Assembly: GCF_012489685.1 (NCBI RefSeq)
Contig: NC_080042.1
Location: 17,932,150 to 17,996,149 of the forward strand
Direction: 5' to 3'
From: Lotus japonicus
Taxonomy: Eukaryota > Streptophyta > Magnoliopsida > Fabales > Fabaceae
Length of the DNA stretch: 64,000 nt
The notes under the pieces are model-generated. The model was not told the origin of the DNA. It did not search any database and saw nothing but the letters and a program-made list of their open reading frames with translations. The position numbers and the translations under genes are program-made. Positions 1 to 10,566 of this stretch are shown here, piece after piece (position 1 is the stretch's first letter; each line of letters begins with the position of its first letter).

Positions 1-202
1 CTGAAATTACCCCTTACGAACGCACTTTCAAAGCGCGTCTATGTCGCACTTAAAACCTCATTTTGTCAATGCGACTGAGACGCACTTTGAGAGTGCGTTT
101 AAAAAGCATTGGCCTTTTACCGTTACTCAACAACCGGTAAAAGCCATTAATGCAACTATTATTTCCTATGTTGTTTTGTTACTTCCTATGGTTATTGGTC
201 CT

Positions 203-212
203 CTATAAATAG
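203..212 (+). promoter_or_regulatory. TATA-box-like motif
   Basis: The sequence CTATAAATAG is a good plant TATA box. It lies about 130 bp upstream of the inverted repeat at 333-440. No coding frame of note follows, so a promoter role is only inferred. Confidence 0.3.
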
Positions 213-332
213 GTCTTCTCCAATCCTTCTTTTTTCACACAAATCTGTCTCTTTGTCCTCTTATACTCTTCCTTTTTCACTTCTCTTATGGTTTAGGATT
301 TTCAATGGTTGGGGTGATGCAGATATTATCCC

Positions 333-440
333 AACATTAGCAAGTTTGAGTACTTTGAAAGATACATTTCAAATTCAAAGTGTCAAACTTGCTAATGTAG
401 GGCTGACCATCCTTAGTTATCAAAGTACTCAAACTTGCTA
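333..440. repeat. Triple 21-26 bp inverted repeat (hairpin-forming)
   Basis: A 26-base word at 333-358 is repeated as an imperfect reverse complement at about 373-397. Its inner 21 bases (338-358) are repeated as a perfect reverse complement at about 420-440. The first pair would form a stem of about 25 bp with a loop of about 14 bases; the outer pair would form a longer fold-back. This could be a small-RNA hairpin or part of a small transposon; it matches no microRNA I know. Confidence 0.5.
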
Positions 441-630
441 AATAGAATCGGTCCAAGCTCCAGTATAAAATGCCCCTCTATAGTCTATTTGTAGTGATGG
501 AAATATGTAGGCTCAGTTGGGGGCACTGGATTCATCAAAGAGACTGATGGGATCAGAAGAAGAGAATAAGCAAAAGACAAGAAAGAGGACCAGAATAAGA
601 CGAAGATTAAAATTCTCCTGATTGTATCCA

Positions 631-752
631 GTAGGGGTCATTGTACTTGTATTTTTCAAGTACTAAGTTTAGGGCTGGGTAGGGGTCATTGTACTTGTAT
701 TTTTCAAGTACTAAGTTTAGGGCTGGGGGTTTAGGGATCATTGTACTTGTAT
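631..752 (+). repeat. Tandem duplication, 48-bp unit
   Basis: Two copies of a 48-bp unit (631-678 and 679-726) sit head to tail and look identical. A partial third copy follows (about 727-752). The unit contains the words GTCATTGTACTTGT and CAAGTACTAAG. It appears non-coding. Confidence 0.85.
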
Positions 753-1470
753 GTTAAGAAATCTTGTAATGTATCATGTATCATCAAACTATTATTAATA
801 AAGATTCATTTTGTTAATGTTTCACATTTTGTTAAGAAATCTTGTAATGTAACATGTTCTTGTTCCTGTTTCTTTTTCTGTTTCTGGTTTCTTGAGAAAA
901 TTTGCAGCCTTAAAGTGCGTCTACCACGCACTATGAATGTGTTATTATCACGCGCCTGCAAAGTGCGTTCGGTATGTCGCACTTTGAACGCAATTTGCAG
1001 GTGCGTGACGATAGCACATTCATAGTGTGTCTTAGACGCACCTTAAGGGTGCAATTTTTCTCAAGGGCTACAACAGGCAGAATGAACAAAACAGACAGCA
1101 AACTAACACACATTCACAGTCCCAGTCCTTGTAAACAAACAACAAGACAACCATTTCATTGTTACAAATAAGTCACAAGCCTATTTCATGAACTTGTCGC
1201 ACCTACGAAGGTGCGTTTCCATCGCACGTTAAACATGCGTTGTAGACACACTTTGAATGTGCGGCAAATAACAACCCCTGAAACAGAATCTTGTCAACCA
1301 GAAAACATAAACTGGACCCAAAACAGAAGCATTTAAACTACTTAAAATTAAAGAAATAAAACACAGGCTCTGTCATAGTGGATCCATCACATTGTACTAA
1401 ACAAACATCAATAGCAATACTAGTTCTAAATTGTACTTAAATTACATTCATCCTTAAATTTTAAGCCTTC

Positions 1471-3961
1471 CTAACTATTCTTCGAGAACTTGGACACTTT
1501 TCCTTTCTTCTTCTTGTCACGGCAACCACCATCATGAATTGCATTTCCACTGCGAATGTCATCATCATCAGCCTCATATTTCAAATTCTGTAGTATGATA
1601 GCCCACATACGCTGGTTTGCATCGAGGATATGTTGTGGCATCTTGCTGGGGTCAAGTGTTATAACATTCAACTCCTTTAATTGCTCAAGAACACCCTAAA
1701 AGAAACAATTGTCATACAAATAAACATTAGTGCATAAATTGTAAGAAAACCTAGTTGGGGGAGATTTATTTCCATACCACAAGAGTTACTGCCACCAGAC
1801 CTCTTGTTTCAAGAGGGACCACATAGCGGTGTGAGATCGTCTTGTACCAGTCGAAGTAGCGAGGCGTTGTCATTGGACTTGGAGTATGCTGAGTTGCCAC
1901 GCAGTGAGGAGTGAAGTTAAGAAACCTCTCATCAATCTCTTCAATAGGGGGAATGTTGGCTGGTGGTAAATTAGGTTGATCCTGGAGCATTTGGAACTGC
2001 CTCATCACACGCTCTGTCAGGTATGGGCGGATTATGCCTGAATGGCGAATCCCCCCACTATAAAGACACACCTGCTGAAAAGGCCAATGCACTCTATGCT
2101 CCTCCTATTGTTTCCATATAACACTGCTATTCGTAAGATCACCCAGGATAAGCCTCTTCTCATGCGGGTCCCGATTCCCCTTCTTTGTGACCCATTGTTG
2201 GTGAATCTGCAAGTGCACATAATATACCCGGTTTTAAAATATCGAACAACAGGGAATTGATGAAAAACGTTGGTTTAAGCTTGAGGCATGTGAGTTTAAA
2301 AAGCAAGAAAATTTTGATTTTAATGTTGATTGATTGTGACAAATTGTTGCCAAAATAGCAATGCTGAAAACGTGAGAAATATCAAATGTAAAAGCGCTTT
2401 GGATTGTCGATCATCTATTCCATTCTAGTAAACCTATTCTGTGCATCTGAAACCTTGAACCTTTCTTTGCTGCTATAGCATATCCAATTACTTATTGATA
2501 CCTCACATAAGCAATTCTCTCAAACTAAAAGTTAAGCTCAATTCCTTGCATACTTAATCATTCATTTGAGGCTCTAGTCTCTAAGCATATCATATTCAGA
2601 CCAACACAACCCAACCCTTCCTCTATTCCTAGCAACAAGCATAGAAGGATCAATTTCAATTCAGTTCCCTAAACCAGAATACAACTTCCGTTCTGATTTT
2701 AGTTTAGCATTTAGCAAGTGTGCACTCAAGCTAATCATACATTTCAGAATTGAAATTCAAAGATAGAAACAAGAACTCATGCATAGAGGTAGGATTAACA
2801 ACTAGAACTTCATAGAATCTCTAAAACCCAAAGCAATGAAAAGACTAGCCAAGCTTTGCTAGAGAATCCATACAAGAATAATAAAATGAACCTGAAAATT
2901 ACAAAGTGGAAGCTTCCCACAAGCCCCAAGTTGTGCATCAGCTTCTAAACTTAGCCAAATTATCAAATATGACAAGAGTCCTCTCAATGAAATGACAAAA
3001 TCTTATTTGTAGACAAAATGAGCGAGACTGGACGCTCAAGCACTAGAATAACATGCTTGAGCGCCAATTGCTCAAGCCTAAAACAAAATGTTTTTGTTCT
3101 CACTGGAGCTCGAGCGCTGGACAAGGGCGCTCAAGCACCAACCTTCAAAACTGTTATCCAACGTTTATGTTGAATTGGCGCTCAGACACCAATTAGGGGC
3201 GCTTGAGCGCCACATCCTCGCCTGAAAACCTCTTGAACTTCATCTTAACTCCACTTCAATTCCTCCTTAAAGCCTTCAAGCCTCCTGACCTACCCTCTTC
3301 AGCTGATCTAACTTGAAAACTTGATGAACAAGCTAGGAAAATATCTAGACACTCAAAGGTTAATTTGCACAAAGGCTCCCAAAATAAGTGGAAACTACAT
3401 TAGACCCTTAAACTTAACTAAAATGCAAGTAAAGTCCCTATTAAACTATGAAATTACTAAAACGAAACAAAAACACAAAAAAAGATTAAAATGCATGAGA
3501 ATGCATGAAATACTACATGAGACACAAGAAGAAGACTCAAAACTAACAAAGAAATGACCCTAAAAATAAGACTAAATGAGGGTCATAACCCATTTTCAAG
3601 CTCTCGCCTCTCTCTCAGTATATTTCTTGTTCAGCTTTCTATCAAACACTGAGGCGAGAAAATGCTCAAATATCCTTGCATGTAATCAAATTGCACAAAT
3701 AATGTTATAGTTTATACATTAAATTACACTAATTACAATTGAACTAAAATAAGAGATATAGAATCATACCTGAAACAAATTTAAGTAGCCTCCAATGCAA
3801 GTGGCGGTGAACTTGGTAGCTTCCTTAAGGTGCTCATAAAGGAAAGTCAATATCATAGCGCCCATACATACTCCCCAACCATTTCCAAGTCCACAAACAG
3901 CCCCAAATATGCAACCTCCACCTTGTTGTTTGTCTTCCCACAAAAGATCGTCAACCTCCAC
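1471..3961 (-). pseudogene. Plant-mobile-domain (PMD/MAIN-like) gene relic
   Basis: Three minus-strand segments resemble the aminotransferase-like plant mobile domain family, which includes MAIN-like proteins and phosphatase-7 long-form homologues and is often carried by transposons. The first (3961-3770) contains LTFLYEHLKEAT and GGYLNLFQ and ends at a good GT donor. The second (2206-1778) starts after a TGCAG acceptor and contains TNSSVIW, EEHRVHWPF, GIIRPYLTERVMRQFQ and WYKTISHRY. A short phase-0 intron (1777-1696, GT-AG) leads to the last segment (1695-1471), which ends in a Lys-rich tail. A TAG at 2105-2107 falls where the family usually has the Tyr of W-x-P-Y. The first exons and the piece after GGYLTLFQ are not visible. 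Family membership is fairly sure; the intron between 3769 and 2207 is inferred. Confidence 0.6.
2207..3769 (-). other. Presumed intron or insertion in the PMD relic, with GCGCTC palindromes
   Basis: No coding signal is recognised. The stretch 3020-3215 carries many copies of words such as GCGCTCAAGC, GAGCGCC and CTCGAGCGC in both orientations. This recalls the GTGCG word clusters at the start of the window but uses a different core. Plausibly this is an intron carrying an inserted repeat. Confidence 0.35.
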
Positions 3962-4019
3962 CTTGTTGAGATGAAGATGGTGTTGAAGATGATGATCTGA
4001 TTTTGTTTTTTTAAATTTT

Positions 4020-4245
4020 TTCAGGGACTAAATTGATAATGGCGGGGACTAAATTGAAACTTACGTGGCACATAACTTGACGCGTGAGCATTATTTGTCC
4101 CAGTGACTAACGAAAAATATAGATAGGGACTACTATGACCGACGACAACGCTTTTAGGTCTTTTTAAAACCATTTCTGATGTTAAGGGACCAAAGGAGGA
4201 GTCGCTATATTTTCAGGGACCAAAATGGTGATTCACTCTAAAACA
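4020..4245. repeat. Candidate small DNA-transposon remnant (GGGACTAAA/GGGACCAAA words)
   Basis: The stretch begins with CAGGGACTAAATTG and ends with CAGGGACCAAAATGGTGATTC, with further GGGACTAAATTG words inside. Such words are common in plant interspersed repeats. No clear terminal inverted repeat or target duplication could be defined. The following 4245-4500 is AT-rich with similar GGACTAAA words. Confidence 0.3.
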
Positions 4246-4499
4246 TCATTCTAATGCAAATAAAGCCATGGAGGTTCAGCAATCTATTCAGCTCATGTTA
4301 GAATTCCAAATTTCCCATGTTTCCCTCAATGCCTCTAACATGCTAGACCAAGGACTATAATGCAAAAGAACTAATTCCTAAGGACTAAATATGAAAATAA
4401 AGACTCTAAAAGGACTAAAATGAAAATGGTGACACTAAAATATAAAAAGACTCAATTATAACTAAAGATACTAATTAACACTTAAAAAGATAAAATTAA

Positions 4500-6059
4500 A
4501 GGAAGCAAATACAGGAAAAAAGACCATATAATTCTTAGTCATCATTAAGACTGTATCCTTGTTGTCTTCTGTTTTATTCTTTCATAGCTTCTTCTTCTTG
4601 GATGCTATGCCTTGTTAGTTGGCATATGGTGTCTTCAGACGATGGCCTCATATCTTCGGACGATGCTAGCAGACTTAGACTTTGCTGGACATGCGGACGA
4701 TGCAGCATTGTGGACTTTTTCCAATTGATCTTCCAATGCATCCGCTATTTCTCAGTGCTTTGTTCACTTCTTCATCCATCCTTTTGATGTTTCTGCCTAA
4801 AGCTTGTCTTGAGCCTTTCTTCACCATTATCTCAAGACATCCATGGTCTTGATTCTCTTAGCATTGGCTTGACTTTCATCTCCTTGGTCTTGCTCTTCTT
4901 TGCTCTATTTTATCCTTGTAGATACCTTAGTCTTGCTCTTCTTTGTTCTGTCTCATCCTTGTGAAGAACCTTGACCTTGCTTTGTCTTACCCGTAGACAA
5001 GTCAGTGTGCTATTCTTTGCTGAGTCTGCATCATTGTGAAGACCTGACTTGTTTGGTCTACCTCTTCCTTAGCTTTGTGTTAATCCATTCTTGTTGTATT
5101 ATGCTTGGTCTCTGGACTGGGCGAGCTACCCATGAAGATGTACTCTCCCAGATAATGGCACGAGGGGCTAAATCATTAGTTTAAGCAGGGCGACCATTAA
5201 GTGAGTGAACAGTTACTCGCCGACAGATGCACCTAGCTTAGCTAATTTTATTCTACATTGGGAATTGAGCCTCGCTTGTGAGGCTCAATCCTAGAATCTT
5301 CTAGGCGTTTAGTACGGAAGAGTTTCTTACTTTGACTCGATCTTCATATTCTCCGTGTAAATCTTGTCTTTGTCCTCGAGCTGACGCTTTCTCGCCTTTC
5401 TTTGTTGCTTTGGTTCACTTTTCTTGTCTTCATTTAATTCTCTTGAGCTCCTCAGCATTTCCATGATCTTCATGATTTTGTGTCATTATTTCCATAGTAT
5501 TTGTCACCATTAAAACATATCAGCTTATATGTTCCTTCTTGGGGAAAACTCAGGTAAACCTTATAGTGGGTGATGGGGGTGGTGAGGGTGGTTGTGGTGG
5601 TTAGGGTTCTTTAATATGGAAAGAGGATGAAGCTACTAATGCTAGTTTGATGATTAGGATTAATTATATTATTTGTGGATTGGTCTTAGAATGATCAGAG
5701 TGAGAAATGTATAATGGAAATTATTATTTCATATGTTTAATGCATTATGATATCACAATTCCCAAGATATATTCAAACAAAAATAAAATTTAAATGGATA
5801 AAAAATTATTCTAACAAATTTACAGGGATCATTTCTCAATGGGAGTGTATATGTTAGGGACTAAAATATATGATAAATATGTTAAACTGACAGATGTTAG
5901 ATTCTAGGAATATTCCTAAAATGAATGGTTGTGATTAAATTAATGGTAAAATGTTATCTTGTCAATACACCTTCCATCACTCACCCCAATGACCTCACCC
6001 ATCACTCTAACTATGTCGTGACTCCACATTCTCCAAGTTGCTTGTTTTGGTGTAGCTTG
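4500..6059. other. Gene-free, pyrimidine-rich then AT-rich DNA
   Basis: Around 4860-5000 there is an imperfect tandem array on the plus strand built from TTGGTCTTGCTCTTCTTTG-like units. From 5100 to 5560 I see nothing recognisable, and 5560-6059 is AT-rich with no feature. The short frames lack any family resemblance. Confidence 0.35.
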
Positions 6060-6249
6060 TTGTTGTAATTAGCTTTCGGGTTACTGGTGGTTGTTACAGG
6101 GCATGGTTATGATGTCTTGTTTTGGGTTGTTAGAGGCCTTTTGGTTCTTTTTTCTGTTATTTGTTTTTGGCTCATTTCTTGTTGTACTAAAGGTTGGAGT
6201 ACCCCTTGTACTCCCTTTAATGCATTCATTTTCTTGATATAAAAAAAAA
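6060..6249 (+). mobile_element. LINE 3' end with hairpin and poly(A) tail
   Basis: The stretch has the look of a plant L1-type LINE 3' untranslated tail: T-rich sequence, a short hairpin GGAGTAC-CCCTT-GTACTCC at about 6195-6213, then CCCTTTAATGCATTCA and a terminal A-run at 6241-6249. No upstream LINE coding sequence is visible, so it is a severely 5'-truncated copy. I found no clear target duplication. Confidence 0.6.
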
Positions 6250-6894
6250 TACCAGCATTGTATCTCACCTTGCTAAGTATTTCATGAACGAACTGATCAG
6301 TTAGCAAAATGTAGGTGGGCCAGAGCAAATCCTTAGTGTTCTTCTTTAGAGAATCAACCATTACGTACATTAGAAAGCCTTAAGGTTCCCGTGAAAAGTT
6401 ATGAATCCATAGTAGTCTTTTTCCTTCCTCCTATGGAGCTTAAACAAATCATCATCCTCAATGTTTAAACTTGAATCCCTTTTTATTTTCGTTCCAGATC
6501 CAGTTGTCTCTACTTTTTCTTTGTCACTACTGCTTTCAGATTCAGATTCTTTGCGCTGAAAGTCTTCAGATTAGGGGAGATCATGAAGGCGTTGGCAACG
6601 TTAAAGATGCGGAAGTCAAAGTCGCAGATCAAATTGGCTTTTTTCTAGTCAGAGATGATTGTTAGTTGATTGAAGTTTTGGAGGCGCGATGGAGGAAATG
6701 GAGATTGAAGTGGCGAAGATGGTCTTGCAAGGAGAGAAGAAGGACACAATGGGAGGGAGAAGGGGAAGAATGGGCAAAGTTTGAAATACTCTGGTCCACC
6801 AGTGGATCAATATAATAAAGGTCTATCCTCTGTTAAGTTCAAACGTTTGATCATGTTATTTGCAATGTTTTGTACGATAACAATTTTAAGGACA
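6250..6894. other. No recognisable feature
   Basis: This is mixed-composition DNA with a purine-rich patch at 6690-6770. The 64-codon frame at 6471-6665 has no family resemblance and is probably chance. Confidence 0.3.
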
Positions 6895-7990
6895 TAAGTG
6901 GTATACTATATTTTTCACATTTCAGGAACACTTGGATCCATCGTCTGTAGCCATGATGGGTCGACCAAGCACGAACGATTTACACAAAGCGACATATCAA
7001 GATCGTTTATGAAGAGGAGATCGTCTGAAGATTGCGCGCCAGCTGTGGAACTCAAAAAGATCTCAGACAAACTTGAAGAAGAAGTCTCAAGAGAAGAAGA
7101 GCACATGATCTGACAAAGCTCAATGGCCATAGCTCAAGTACAACGTTGTCACCATCTAGCTGCCACTTCTACTCACCAAGGGTTAGAAGCCAAGACCCAA
7201 AGCTACCTACCAACTGACATACTACTCTTTTGGGCAAAAGGTCTTCATTAAACAATGTCATGCATTTAATGCACCTGACAAAGGTACACTAAAAGCACCG
7301 TTTGATTCAACGGCTACAAGCATCAACGGTTATATTTACTTACACAGAAGATCAAGGAGTATAAAAGGAGAACTTGAAGACTTTAGAAGCCAACGATCAA
7401 AACTCAATTGAAATATTTTCATCGATCCAAGCCAACAAGAAGCTAGAAACTAAAGACAAGTTTAAAAGTCAAATCCTATCGTCAGTTGCAGAGAGAGACA
7501 CCTTAGAGTCAAATCCTCTATCCAAACCCTCTCTAGAGTTAGAACACAAAGTACACCTCAGAGTCAAATCTTATTCAAAAACTTTGTAATTCCTTGTGCT
7601 GATAAATTCTACAATCCCTCTTGTGAGAAGAGAACCTTGTAGAGCCAAACGATCTTGCAAAAGTCCATAGGAGAAGTTTTGTAGAATACTTGTGGGATAA
7701 GTTCAGGATAATACTTGTTAGGAGAAGTCATGTATAATAATTGATGGGAGAAGTCATGTCAAATACTTGTTGAGGGAGAAGTCTTGTCGAATACTTGTTG
7801 TAGGAGAAGTTCTAATTAATACTTGTTAGTGAAAATCTTGGTTAAGCTATGGACTGAACGTAGCCACATCGTTGGTGGGTGAACTAGGATATATCGCTAT
7901 GTGCTTATCGTCTTTTACTTAACTACTTTTATAATTGTTTGAAAACTCAAGTTTTATTGAAACAAAATTCAAAACCCTCTTTCTTGTGTT
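6895..7990 (+). repeat. Probable degenerate LTR (copia-like)
   Basis: The arrangement resembles a retrotransposon LTR: a TATAAAAG box at about 7360, a following stretch of several hundred bases with no conserved coding, and a CT-rich 3' end (CAAAACCCTCTTTCTTG, about 7970) like the CCCCTTTCTA end of the SIRE LTRs later in the window. Imperfect tandem units of AGGAGAAGT...AATACTTGTT fill about 7665-7830. Neither TG...CA boundaries nor a target duplication is certain, so this is an inference. Confidence 0.35.
7665..7830 (+). repeat. Imperfect tandem repeat with GGAGAAGT core
   Basis: Five or so diverged units of roughly 30-40 bp share GGAGAAGTC/T followed by AATACTTGTT. They lie inside the probable degenerate LTR. 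Confidence 0.6.
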
Positions 7991-8989
7991 ACTTTTTCCG
8001 ATATCATCCTCGTCTTCCTCGATTTTTAATTTTTGGATGATGATTTCCTAATTATTATCTATTTTTACTTCTATTCATTTCGTTCCTTTCCCATATTCAC
8101 ATGGTGCTTAGTGTTGAAGTTGGTGTTGGAGAAGGGTTACCAAGGGATACAAAGGGGGAAGTAATCGAGATTAAATGGATCAACTACAATAGGTGGGGGG
8201 TTGGGTGAAGGTTAAGGAGGTGGGGCAAAGGAAGATAAAGGGGGAAGGTGGGGGGTTGGGTGGCTGTTGTGAAGGTTGGGTAGGAAGAGGAAAATGATGA
8301 ATGCTAAAGAAGACGAGAAGGACGAAAAGTGATTGAAAAATTTCAGAAGGACCAACGAGCCATGCGAGCACAATGATGACAATTTTACTTCATTTGAATT
8401 TAAAAATCGTCACAGAACATAAGTCACAAAAAAATTCTAAGAACTTATTTGGATTTAACCATATATGCTAGTGACCTAAAACATTTTGTTTTTGAAAGGA
8501 ACCTAAAACATATTTAACCCTTATTTATATTGAGAAAAAAACATAATAATCAAAACATGTTCCACAGAGTAAAATGCACAAAATATCTACATATATGAGC
8601 GGCTTATTGAGTAAATAAAGGATAAGAGTTTTGCTAAAATGAATAGCATGTTAAGTAAATGAACAATCACATCTGTATTCCTAGGCTCGGGTTATGTTTT
8701 TGTTACCTATGCAGATCTAAGGAAAGTGTTTATGTATGTAATTTCGAGTACAAGGTTGGTTCTGGCCGTCTTGTTTAAGTGTTGTCTCTCGGTTGTCATG
8801 AGCTCGCTTGGACACTGGTTGAGATGAGGTGTTCCTTTACTAAGTCATTTTGTTCACTCTTATGGCATTTTCTTATGCGCGAGTACTTTGTGTTGACTGA
8901 GATTCTATTGAGTCCTTTGGCTTAGTATCTGGTCGGAACAAGAATGAACATCTAACATAAATGTCTTCATCATTTAAGTGGCAAGAAGA
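7991..8989. other. No recognisable feature
   Basis: AT-rich DNA with a G-rich patch at 8190-8280 on the plus strand. The proline-rich minus-strand frame opposite that patch is low complexity and has no family resemblance. Confidence 0.3.
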
Positions 8990-10500
8990 TAATTACTTTT
9001 TAAAGAAAAATCATATATTAATTAAGATAAAGGTATCGAGAAATAACTCTTCTCAATAAGATCAAAACATCCTAAAAAATGAGCAAGATAACCTAAAGGA
9101 AACCAAACTAAACAAACTCCCCAAAAACGTCAAAGATAAATTAGCAGCCAATAAGACCCGCAAAACCCAAAGACCCAAAAACAAAGAAAGAAAGACCAGG
9201 ATATACAAAAAAGATAATCTGACCTAGCTCCAACACCAACATCACAAAATAGCTACAACCAACCGCCTCAACTACTATAATCCCACAAACTTTCACCTAA
9301 GCATGCGCGCAAAAATCTTGGCCGCAATCTGATTTGGAGGAATATCATTGGTACAATCATACACAAAACCCAATTTTTCTCCATCAAAAGGGAACCCCTT
9401 GCCCTAGTCATAACACCTTGTGGCTCAAAAAAATCCACCAACAACAACATTAATTAGTTCTTTATAGGTCTTAAATCTTCAGTCAGGACCTCCGCTTTTG
9501 AGACACCACGAGATCCCCTACCTGGCCCCTTCTTCTTTTTCCCCCTCTTCATTGGGATGGAATCTACATCTGTCAATGGAGAAGATTGATTTTTCCCACA
9601 TACCCAGGACCACTTGGTGTCAACACCCAAGACTCACCGAAAGATATGTTCCCCCACTAGACCAAGAGACATGAAGGAGATCTATCTAAAGCTGCAACAG
9701 AAGGGGCAGAAGAAACCAGAACAAAAACCTTATGACTCATCAAATAGACCTGATACACATCTATCGCCTGATCTAAAACCCAGAGATAGGGGAGTACATT
9801 TTGTTCCCGAAATAATAAAGCCAATCCAAAACCCGTTCATCCAAGGAAAAAAAATAGCTTGCAATCAAATCCTCCTTAGAAAGGATTAACAACATATAAA
9901 CCTCCCTAAAAACAATCGATAAATGGGAAATAAAAATAGGAAACCCCATTCACGCTCATCAAAGTCTTACCTTTGAAGGCGTGCAGCAAACAAGATGACG
10001 AAGGAGTTAATTGAACCACCTTTTATTTCACCGCTAGCAAGAACCAACTCCCCCTCGGAAAACAATAAGCTAAAACAATTTCTGGGAACATTAACTCATC
10101 AAGAATCCTAGGGCTCACCTTGTTGGAATGACAAACAACTTGCAAAGTTTCTCTCTCATCCCGGTGAAAAGCGCGCATCCAACGAATCACCTTCTTCCCC
10201 AACACCACATCCCTCGACCACCACAGAGGAGGCAGAAATTCATGAAAATTTATATATCGAACTTAGCGAGAGATCCTCCTGCCAAACTTCGACAAATTTC
10301 CCCCGGCCTAGGTGTGCATGCCTATATAAGTCCACCCCTTCTTGTGTGGAAACTAGCCACTGAAATAAAGATCGACAATTCTCCCAACTTCATCCCCTGG
10401 AGACATTTAATAGCATTAAATTTGTTTTCCTCTATAGAAAAATGTTTGAACTTTAAGCAAAAAACCTCCTCCTTACTTTTCTCCATTGTAGAATAAGCAC
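8990..10500 (-). pseudogene. Decayed, unidentified minus-strand coding relic (possibly LINE ORF1)
   Basis: Broken minus-strand frames occur at 10208-10023 and around 9600-9460. The latter includes a basic KRGKKKKGPGRGSRG stretch like the C-terminal tail of LINE ORF1/gag-like proteins. Towards 9000 the minus strand becomes a T/A-rich tail with TTTTTCTTTAAAAAG. Stops are frequent in all frames. I do not recognise a domain, and the LINE suggestion rests only on the basic tail and the 3' composition. Confidence 0.25.
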
Positions 10501-10563
10501 ATTTGAAAGAACTTTGAACTGAGAGGACACCTCTATGATCAGATGATGGCCATTATTCAAAGG

Positions 10564-10566
10564 AAT
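10564..10566. repeat. Target-site duplication AAT (left) of the CACTA element
   Basis: AAT directly precedes the terminal CACTACTACAG and is repeated at 12443-12445 directly after the other terminus. Three bases is the usual duplication for CACTA transposons. Confidence 0.85.

Larger units (their letters stand above)
1..1270. repeat. Gene-free stretch with scattered GTGCG/CGCAC palindromic words
   Basis: No convincing gene is present. Short inverted words of the form GTGCGT and ACGCAC recur in three clusters (about 10-100, 915-1060 and 1197-1265), usually as pairs flanking AT-rich spacers of 5-15 bases. The clustering suggests a dispersed repeat or degraded transposon with short inverted subrepeats. 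I do not recognise the family, and the short frames here look like chance frames. Confidence 0.45.

Noticed and set aside
333..440. Known microRNA precursor
   Set aside because: The arm sequence matches none of the plant microRNAs I can recall, so only an inverted repeat is claimed.
3321..3557. 78-codon plus-strand frame
   Set aside because: Lys-rich low-complexity translation of A-rich DNA within the presumed intron; no recognisable domain.
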